A stretch of 5,587 bases of DNA from Methanocorpusculum sp. (GTDB lineage: Archaea > Halobacteriota > Methanomicrobia > Methanomicrobiales > Methanocorpusculaceae). The stretch is taken from positions 1 through 5,587 of the forward strand of contig DALTVX010000062.1 of NCBI GenBank assembly GCA_029987395.1, in the 5' to 3' direction. Position numbers and translations under genes: made by a program. Numbering within the stretch: the stretch's first letter is position 1; each line of letters starts with the position of its first letter. Shown here piece by piece: positions 1 through 4,302 of this stretch. The notes under the pieces were generated by a model that was given only the letters and a program-made list of their open reading frames with translations, did no database searches and had not been told where the DNA came from.

Positions 1-19
1 ATTTTATGCTAGTTTTTAT

Positions 20-103
20 GCTGAGGTAGTCTAGCGGTAGGGCGCGGGCCTGGAAAGCCCGTGAGGCGAAAGTCTCTCGGGAGTTCAAATCTCCCCCTCA
101 GCG
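20..103 (+). tRNA. tRNA-Ser (anticodon GGA)
   Basis: Complete class II tRNA cloverleaf. The 7-bp acceptor stem pairs 20-26 with 96-102, and G103 is the discriminator base usual for archaeal tRNA-Ser. The D-stem is 29-31/41-43. The anticodon stem is 45-49/57-61, with a loop at 50-56 whose central GGA (52-54) reads UCC and UCU serine codons. The long variable arm at 62-78, typical of tRNA-Ser and tRNA-Leu, is a GC-rich hairpin with a GAAA-type loop. The T-stem is 79-83/91-95 with loop TTCAAAT. No CCA is encoded, so it must be added after transcription. There is no intron. The promoter should lie about 25-45 bp upstream and is mostly cut off by the window edge. Confidence 0.96.
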
Positions 104-113
104 TTCTTGTTTT
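104..113 (+). terminator. T-rich terminator of tRNA-Ser
   Basis: The bases directly after the discriminator read TTCTTGTTTT. Archaeal RNA polymerase stops at such T-rich stretches without needing a hairpin. The run overlaps the TAA stop of the convergent regulator gene at 112-114, so the two genes are packed tail to tail. Confidence 0.55.
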
Positions 114-597
114 ACAGTCGTTTTGCAATTGATTCTGCTGCTCCAAAGACGGCGTGCGTATCCGGTTTTAAGATCGCGACAGGAACATCCACCATTTTTT
201 CGATAAGAGACGCAAGGATCGGCGCACAAATGATGCCAGCGGCTCCGTCGTTTCTTGCACGAACGGCGACGATAAGACAGTCTTCAAGAGAATTTGCCGC
301 ATACCCTTTGATCCGGTACTCAGTTCCGTTTGCACATATTTTTGCCCCTTCGTTCTCATCAAGGAGAAACTTAGCAGCGATCAGAGCTATGAATTTTCCA
401 TGAGGGGGAGAGAAAACGGTAACGATTTTTTTGACAGTAGAGAGTCGTGGATCCCGCTCACCTGATGCGATTTTATACAAAGTGACTGCAGGTATGTGAG
501 TCATCTCAGAGAGCTGGCGGATGCTTAACCCCCTTCGCTCAAGCTCTTCAGATAAGGCCACGCGAAAATCAGTCTCAAATATTCTCTGTTCAAACAT
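112..597 (-). CDS. Xre-type HTH transcriptional regulator with C-terminal sensor-like domain
   Basis: A 161-residue protein. Residues about 14-63 form a Cro/C1 (Xre, HTH_3) helix-turn-helix: an ELERRGLSIRQLSE helix pair, then PAVTLYKIASGERDP as recognition helix and turn, closing with LSTVKKIVTVF. After a linker, residues about 94-145 read as an alpha/beta domain with the core GYAANSLEDCLIVAVRAR, GAAGIICAPILASLIE and VDVPVAIL. This resembles the layout of PrpR_N-like or periplasmic-binding-like sensor domains, but that assignment is from memory of pattern and is not firm. It is probably a cytoplasmic DNA-binding protein answering to a small molecule or partner, ligand unknown. The ATG at 597 is preferred because the HTH begins soon after and a TATA-like element lies about 20-35 bp upstream. 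There is no Shine-Dalgarno sequence, consistent with a leaderless or short-leader transcript. It faces away from the HxlR gene and could regulate the shared spacer. Confidence 0.85.
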   Translation of the reverse strand: MFEQRIFETDFRVALSEELERRGLSIRQLSEMTHIPAVTLYKIASGERDPRLSTVKKIVTVFSPPHGKFIALIAAKFLLDENEGAKICANGTEYRIKGYAANSLEDCLIVAVRARNDGAAGIICAPILASLIEKMVDVPVAILKPDTHAVFGAAESIAKRL

Positions 598-612
598 ATT
601 GATATAACATAG

Positions 613-631
613 TATATTTTATTAGATAAAT
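613..631 (-). promoter_or_regulatory. TATA-like elements upstream of the Xre regulator
   Basis: Read on the minus strand, this stretch contains AAAATATA (620-613) and a second AT-rich candidate, TTATTTAT (631-624). The second lies about 25-30 bp before the ATG at 597 and would start transcription within a few bases of it. The lack of a ribosome-binding site fits a leaderless or nearly leaderless mRNA. The region is very AT-rich, so the exact box is uncertain. Confidence 0.45.
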
Positions 632-641
632 AATATCATTT

Positions 642-693
642 GAGATGCTAAAATATTCATTGCCGATAATTCCCCGCATCTCGTGGTTTTTTT
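642..693 (+). repeat. Inverted repeat followed by T7 run
   Basis: GAGATGC (642-648) is matched by its exact complement GCATCTC (676-682) across a 27-base AT-rich loop, and TTTTTTT follows at 687-693. On the plus strand this has the form of a hairpin-plus-T-run terminator. It could equally be a pair of operator half-sites. The loop is long for a terminator and no plus-strand gene is visible upstream, so function is not assigned. Confidence 0.4.
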
Positions 694-780
694 CTAATTT
701 GGTGTTACATTTATGATAAGAGAGATCTCGACAAAAACTATTGAGAGATGGATCCTTTGGAAATATCTGAACACACAACC

Positions 781-788
781 ATATATTT
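781..788 (+). promoter_or_regulatory. TATA box for the HxlR-type regulator
   Basis: ATATATTT sits with its centre about 27 bp before the ATG at 812, the archaeal spacing between TATA box and transcription start. The transcript would then begin at or next to that ATG, giving a leaderless mRNA. The geometry does not suit the GTG at 837, which would have a leader of about 25 nt without a clear Shine-Dalgarno sequence. Confidence 0.55.
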
Positions 789-811
789 TTACTCTTTGTA
801 CGGAATTTTGT

Positions 812-836
812 ATGCGATCAGTAAAAAAGGGCGCTC
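812..836 (+). other. Probable original 5' end of the HxlR gene, out of frame at an A6 run
   Basis: The ATG at 812 reads MRSVKKGARDHCSD and stops after 22 codons. If the A6 run (823-828) had one A fewer, it would read MRSVKRALVIIVVIGNAG and continue into the regulator body, supplying the missing first helix of the winged-helix fold. This, with the well-placed TATA box, suggests a one-base insertion in the homopolymer. It may be a real mutation, an assembly or sequencing error, or a site of transcriptional slippage. Confidence 0.5.
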
Positions 837-1097
837 GTGATCATTGTAGTGATCGGAAACGCAGGCTCTGTGGGTTTTAACGAGATGAAACGCGGACTGT
901 GTGGCGTGAGTTCGAAAACACTTTCAGTAACGCTGAGGGAGCTTGAACAGAAGGAACAGGTCGAAAGAAAAGTGTTAGATACGAATTCGCCAACCGTCAG
1001 ATATTGTCTGACCGTATTGGGATGCCTTATTCGCATGCATATAAACCAGAAACCGCTCGAAGAAAAAAAAGTGGAAGATTTTATTCTCGAGGAGTGA
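837..1097 (+). CDS. HxlR-type winged-helix regulator, N-terminus probably frameshifted
   Basis: The readable frame from a GTG gives 86 residues. It carries the HxlR/MarR-like winged-helix pattern: VGFNEMKRGL (helix 2), GVSSKTLSVTLRELEQ (recognition helix), VERKV (start of the wing), and PTVRYCLTVLG where family members usually have a P..VEY.LT..G motif. The end is charged (EEKKVEDFILEE). HxlR members normally have a first helix of about 15-20 residues before this, as in GKWKLLIL. Here only MIIVVIGNAG precedes, and the frame is closed by TAA at 822. The body is unbroken, so the gene may still be expressed from GTG, by slippage, or be a recent pseudogene. It converges on the FtsZ-like gene with 6 bp between stops. 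Its target is unknown. Family assignment is good; the start is doubtful. Confidence 0.7.
   Translation: MIIVVIGNAGSVGFNEMKRGLCGVSSKTLSVTLRELEQKEQVERKVLDTNSPTVRYCLTVLGCLIRMHINQKPLEEKKVEDFILEE
1063..1070 (-). terminator. T8 run downstream of the FtsZ/tubulin-like gene
   Basis: The minus strand has eight consecutive T about 35 bp past the TGA of the FtsZ/tubulin-like gene, inside the 3' end of the HxlR gene. It is a good archaeal T-run terminator candidate and the only long one just after that gene. Confidence 0.45.
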
Positions 1098-1103
1098 GAA
1101 GGG

Positions 1104-3050
1104 TCACGGTTTTTTATTTTTCGGCACGACTTTGCCGTCAATATTTTTGGGAAGAGGGATCGATGTAACACGGATCGGCCGGTCAACATCTTTTGCGATT
1201 GTGTTTCCCTGCATTTTTATCTCCGCAACATCGTCTTTTGCTCTCTGTGAACTTCCAGCTTTGATCGACCCGCCGGTGTCATTGGGCCGGGCATATGTTT
1301 TCATACTGATCATCTCATTCGAGACATCCCTCGGGCGCTGGGTATCTGCCATTCGAATATGTCCGTCGGTTTCCTTCGGCCGCTGCTGACTGCGAACTTG
1401 GGTTGCTGATCCTTCCAAAACTCCTCCCTCGCAAGCTTCCGGTCTTTTTCGTGTTCCAACAGCAGGTTTTCTCTCACCGCCGTACATCTCCTTGGGCTTG
1501 TCGTTTCCCCCAACATTAGCCTGGCCTGAAAGAACGGTGTCCTCCTTTTTATCACGTTTCGGAAGGGGGATGGTATTGTCGATCTTTTGTATTTTTTTAG
1601 CACCACCTACAAGGACCTGCGGATCCTTATTCTTCGGAGGTTCTTTTTTTGGAGGAGCGGAGACCAAAGTTCGAACCGGTTTTGCCGGGATGATCACCGG
1701 ATCGAGCTCAAAAAGATCATCCTCAGGGTCCTCTGTCTTTTCTACCACGATACGTTCTTCAAATATATCCTCGTCTTCATATTCCATGGAAAAACCTTTT
1801 TCAATTTCTTCATCCTGTTGTTCAGGTGCTTTGGACAGGTCAACGATCTCATCTTCAAAGATGACCTCATCCTTTGCCATTGTTAATAGGCGGGAAGAGG
1901 ATTCGACAACCTCTTCAAAGCCATAGACTTTGTTTTGTTCCGCGTCATAGATCATACGGATCTCATCAAGCTCAGCGACCCGAGGTACATTTTCTATACC
2001 GGCAAGTACGATGATGACACCGACATATTTTTTGGATTTGACCGGGTAATCACCGGCACGCATCTCAAGTCCCCTGATACTTCGGTCGATCCATTTGCGC
2101 ACGGTCTGGAACCCTTTCATCGAGAGTTCTTTGGATGGGCCGGAGATGAGAATGAGGGCCTTGTTTGCAGAGGTGAGATCGCAAGGAACAGAAACCTCTT
2201 CATAGACCGCTTTTTTTGCAAGCTCAACTATACGGGATGTTCTAAGATGTCCCTCATTGAACATATACTCCTCGACCCGGAGTCTTTTTAAGAAATTTGA
2301 CCAGGCCGTTGGCAGTTGTTCCACCGCATAGCCGATGGCGACTAGATCCATGCCAGTGAGTGTGTTCAGGATCTCGCCGGCATCCAGAACAACTTCTGCT
2401 GACTCAACACCTCTGAGACCAAACTCGCCGGCACGGAGAAGCAAACCTACTCTCGCGGCAAGACCTTCGTTCAGTCGCGGATAGAGTTCTTCGAGAGTTT
2501 GTTTGGGAGCGAGACCGTCTTTTTCTGCAGCTAGAGAGATGTCTTCTGAAATTCTAGTGTACCAGGTTTCATTATCAAAGAGGAGAGAGGCACTTGAGAC
2601 CGATCTGATAGATTCAAGGGTTTCAGAGGCATGGGCAGATATTTTTATCCCTTCGTTTCTCCCGGGCAAAGTTAAAATGGTGAAGACAGGATCGGGAAAA
2701 GCGGCAACCAACTGTTGAATAAAATCCGGTACAAGCTCAGCCATTCTGCCGCCAAGCCCGGCACATACAAACACCGCGTCGATTTCATCTACGGCGGCAT
2801 CCAAAAAACAACTTGTGAGATGAGCTGTGTCAAAATCGGCTCCCCGATTATTATTCTCTTTCATAGGATCGATTGGAGACAAAACGATCCGGTTGGCCGC
2901 AGGGATCCCTGTTATTTTATTGAGATTATCCCGATCTGAGTCGAAAACATAAGAGCGGACGCTCCTCACACCACTTTTTGCATCCTCACGGAACAACGTC
3001 TCGACGATCCGGCATCCCGCTCCTCCGACCCCTATTAGTAATGCCCTCAT
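1104..3050 (-). CDS. Divergent FtsZ/tubulin-superfamily GTPase-like protein with long repetitive tail
   Basis: A 648-residue protein. Residues 1-250 match the FtsZ/tubulin nucleotide-binding fold: MRALLIGVGGAGCRI is the T1 loop (G7-I15), and SLLFDNETW (156-163) matches FtsZ T6 with Asn160 at the base-contacting place. T4 is reduced to AGLGGRM (97-103) in place of GGGTG(S/T)G. In T7, VVLDAGEILNTL (220-231) aligns with FtsZ NVDFADVKTVM, keeping the first Asp (D223) and having Glu226 for the second. MDLVAIGYAVE (234-244) then matches the following GTG.A strand. A second domain fills about 290-380. Residues 394-450 are rich in Asp/Glu, and 451-648 are Pro/Lys/Arg-rich and repetitive, probably disordered. 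Canonical FtsZ and CetZ are about 350-400 residues, so the tail is unusual. It is probably a cytoplasmic cytoskeletal protein; polymerisation and GTPase activity are uncertain. It belongs to neither canonical FtsZ1/FtsZ2 nor clearly to CetZ. Confidence 0.82.
   Translation of the reverse strand: MRALLIGVGGAGCRIVETLFREDAKSGVRSVRSYVFDSDRDNLNKITGIPAANRIVLSPIDPMKENNNRGADFDTAHLTSCFLDAAVDEIDAVFVCAGLGGRMAELVPDFIQQLVAAFPDPVFTILTLPGRNEGIKISAHASETLESIRSVSSASLLFDNETWYTRISEDISLAAEKDGLAPKQTLEELYPRLNEGLAARVGLLLRAGEFGLRGVESAEVVLDAGEILNTLTGMDLVAIGYAVEQLPTAWSNFLKRLRVEEYMFNEGHLRTSRIVELAKKAVYEEVSVPCDLTSANKALILISGPSKELSMKGFQTVRKWIDRSIRGLEMRAGDYPVKSKKYVGVIIVLAGIENVPRVAELDEIRMIYDAEQNKVYGFEEVVESSSRLLTMAKDEVIFEDEIVDLSKAPEQQDEEIEKGFSMEYEDEDIFEERIVVEKTEDPEDDLFELDPVIIPAKPVRTLVSAPPKKEPPKNKDPQVLVGGAKKIQKIDNTIPLPKRDKKEDTVLSGQANVGGNDKPKEMYGGERKPAVGTRKRPEACEGGVLEGSATQVRSQQRPKETDGHIRMADTQRPRDVSNEMISMKTYARPNDTGGSIKAGSSQRAKDDVAEIKMQGNTIAKDVDRPIRVTSIPLPKNIDGKVVPKNKKP
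1110..1121 (+). terminator. T-run downstream of the HxlR-type gene
   Basis: TTTTTTATTTTT begins 13 bp after the HxlR stop. It lies in the last codons of the opposing gene, where it encodes Lys-Asn-Lys-Lys. It is a likely archaeal terminator for the plus-strand transcript. Confidence 0.45.
1122..1397 (-). repeat. Degenerate 15-residue tandem repeats in the tail of the FtsZ/tubulin-like protein
   Basis: Residues 552-643 divide into six units of 15-16 residues: VRSQQRPKETDGHIRM, ADTQRPRDVSNEMISM, KTYARPNDTGGSIKA, GSSQRAKDDVAEIKM, QGNTIAKDVDRPIRV and TSIPLPKNIDGKVVP. The shared core is a [R/L/I][P/A][K/R/N][D/E/N] step followed six to eight residues later by a hydrophobic residue next to a basic one. 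Older-looking copies lie upstream (TIPLPKRDKKEDTV at 493-506, GTRKRPEACEGGVLE at 532-546). The DNA copies have diverged, so this is an old protein-level repeat rather than a recent tandem duplication. Confidence 0.6.
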
Positions 3051-3081
3051 GTATGCCTGTTTCTATTATTCCCCTTGCAAA

Positions 3082-3088
3082 GATATAA
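3082..3088 (-). promoter_or_regulatory. TATA box of the FtsZ/tubulin-like gene
   Basis: On the minus strand the 53-bp gap before the gene reads CATTATATC, with the box centre about 35 bp before the ATG at 3050. Transcription would start about 26 bp downstream and give a leader of roughly 8-10 nt. The gene may therefore be transcribed on its own as well as by read-through from the upstream gene. Confidence 0.45.
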
Positions 3089-3103
3089 TGTTTGTAGAGA
3101 AAA

Positions 3104-4279
3104 TCAGAGTAAATCCCTTCTGCCCGATACGGGAGCTCTGGGTTTTTTTCCCCGCCGTTTTTTTCCGCTGACAACCAGGATCAGAATAAGTATGACGATT
3201 ATTACGGCAAGAGAGACGATACCGATCAGCGTCGTCGGAAGATTTTCCGAGAGGGTGAGGGTCACTTTGTTGTCTGCATTAGGAAGGACCGTGTAACTGA
3301 GATCGGTCACGGCGTATCCATCTGCAGATGCAGAAAGAAGGAGAGTGGTCCCTGGTTTAACGTTTGTGATGTAGGTTCCATTGGAAGAGGTAACACCTTT
3401 CACCGTTCCGTCGAAATAGACGATGGCCCCTTGAAGAGGTTTATCATGTGCGATCACTGAAACGATCAGAGGGACGACCGAGTAGTTGAGTTCTATAATG
3501 ATGTCGGATGTGATGGGACTGAACTGGATCTCCTGATGTTTTGAAACATACCCGTCTTTTTCTATTCTCAGATCATACGTTCCCGTGGTGTGGGTCGAAA
3601 GCTGAGCTCGGCCATATGCATCCGAATAAGAGGCGATCTTTCCGTCAATATAAACTGCAGCTCCAGAGACGGGATATTTTTCCTCGTTGTAGATGAGAAT
3701 AAGTGGAGTGAATTGGGATTTGGCGAGGGATAGCGTAAGGGATGTCTGATCTGTACCGATATAATGGGATGAGCTGTAAGGATCATAGGTATCAGCACTG
3801 ATGGTTATGAGGTGATAGGCACCTTTCCCCATTGAGACGTGAAGCAGACCCGCACCATTGGTCATCCCTTCCTCTTTTCCATCTATGCAGATCACGGCGC
3901 CAGAAATAGCGACCCCATTCACATCAGTGATCTTGATGGGTAAGGGGGTCTCTGAAACGAGATAAACTGACTCACTTTTGGGCATGGTGTTGATCGTGAT
4001 GGATCTCGTCTGGGAAATATAACCTAATTTAAAAACAGACAGTGTGTAAACCCCTTCATATTCGACCGCAGTAAACTGGGCGATCCCATTCACATCAGTA
4101 TAGAGGGTGTTGGTCACCGTTCCTTTTGTTATGGTAACGCTCGCTCCGCTGATCGCGTCATAGTTTGCATTGTTGTCAAACACATTGACGGCGAGTGTCG
4201 TGGAGACAGCGGAGACAGACCCGCATAAAAAAAGGAGGAGAAAAAGTACTGCAAGGATACGTTTTATCATGGTATTCAT
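3104..4279 (-). CDS. Single-pass surface protein with four carboxypeptidase-regulatory/PEGA-like domains
   Basis: 391 residues from the ATG at 4279. A TTG at 4291 and an ATG at 4270 are other possible starts. The ATG at 4279 gives a clean signal peptide: MNTMIKR, a hydrophobic core, and a likely cut after SVSA (about residue 24). Four beta-sandwich repeats of about 75-80 residues follow (about 27-108, 111-186, 189-264, 268-343). Each starts with a [I/V/L].GA.V.I(D)G strand (ISGASVTI, ISGAVICIDG, VSGAAVYIDG, LQGAIVYFDG). Each then has a turn such as TDVNG or SDAYG, and a late strand around GY (GYISQTRSI, GYVSKHQEI). One transmembrane helix (about 348-371) is followed by a 20-residue tail with ten Lys/Arg. 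The expected topology is domains outside and tail in the cytoplasm. Such modules serve in adhesion, envelope or scaffold roles; the ligand is unknown. It begins 23 bp after the AMP phosphorylase stop and is probably in its operon. Confidence 0.82.
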   Translation of the reverse strand: MNTMIKRILAVLFLLLFLCGSVSAVSTTLAVNVFDNNANYDAISGASVTITKGTVTNTLYTDVNGIAQFTAVEYEGVYTLSVFKLGYISQTRSITINTMPKSESVYLVSETPLPIKITDVNGVAISGAVICIDGKEEGMTNGAGLLHVSMGKGAYHLITISADTYDPYSSSHYIGTDQTSLTLSLAKSQFTPLILIYNEEKYPVSGAAVYIDGKIASYSDAYGRAQLSTHTTGTYDLRIEKDGYVSKHQEIQFSPITSDIIIELNYSVVPLIVSVIAHDKPLQGAIVYFDGTVKGVTSSNGTYITNVKPGTTLLLSASADGYAVTDLSYTVLPNADNKVTLTLSENLPTTLIGIVSLAVIIVILILILVVSGKKRRGKKPRAPVSGRRDLL

Positions 4280-4302
4280 TTTTGCGGTCAACTACTATTA
4301 GT

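Larger units (their letters stand above)
598..811. other. Divergent AT-rich intergenic spacer
   Basis: No convincing gene is seen in these 214 bases. They separate the minus-strand Xre regulator from the plus-strand HxlR gene and carry a TATA-like element for each, at the two ends. In between are an inverted repeat followed by a T-run (642-693), a perfect 8-bp palindrome GAGATCTC (722-729), and a further GAGATG (745-750). The repeated GAGAT half-sites could be operator sites for either regulator, but that is inference. Confidence 0.6.

Noticed and set aside
20..103. tRNA-Ser as an integration site of a mobile element
   Set aside because: No second copy of the tRNA 3' end, no integrase and no direct repeat are visible in the window.
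590..778. 62-codon open frame on the minus strand across the spacer
   Set aside because: It overlaps the start of the Xre gene and the spacer's AT-rich control elements. It has no recognisable domain and no amino-acid pattern typical of a protein.
823..829. A AAA AAG slippery heptamer suggesting programmed -1 frameshifting in the HxlR gene
   Set aside because: A -1 shift here meets TGA at 838-840 almost at once. The regulator body needs a +1 (or -2) shift, so classical -1 frameshifting does not explain the gene.
1122..1397. Tandem DNA repeat or CRISPR-like array
   Set aside because: The periodicity is only at the protein level. The 45-bp units have diverged in DNA and lack conserved repeats with unique spacers.
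1492..1926. 144-codon open frame on the plus strand
   Set aside because: It lies opposite the low-complexity acidic and basic tail of the FtsZ/tubulin-like gene. Its Ser-rich translation is the mirror of Asp/Glu codons, and it has no promoter or domain.
4280..4302. Separate promoter for the membrane-protein gene
   Set aside because: The 23-bp gap and the adjoining bases hold no convincing TATA box. Read-through from the AMP phosphorylase gene is simpler.
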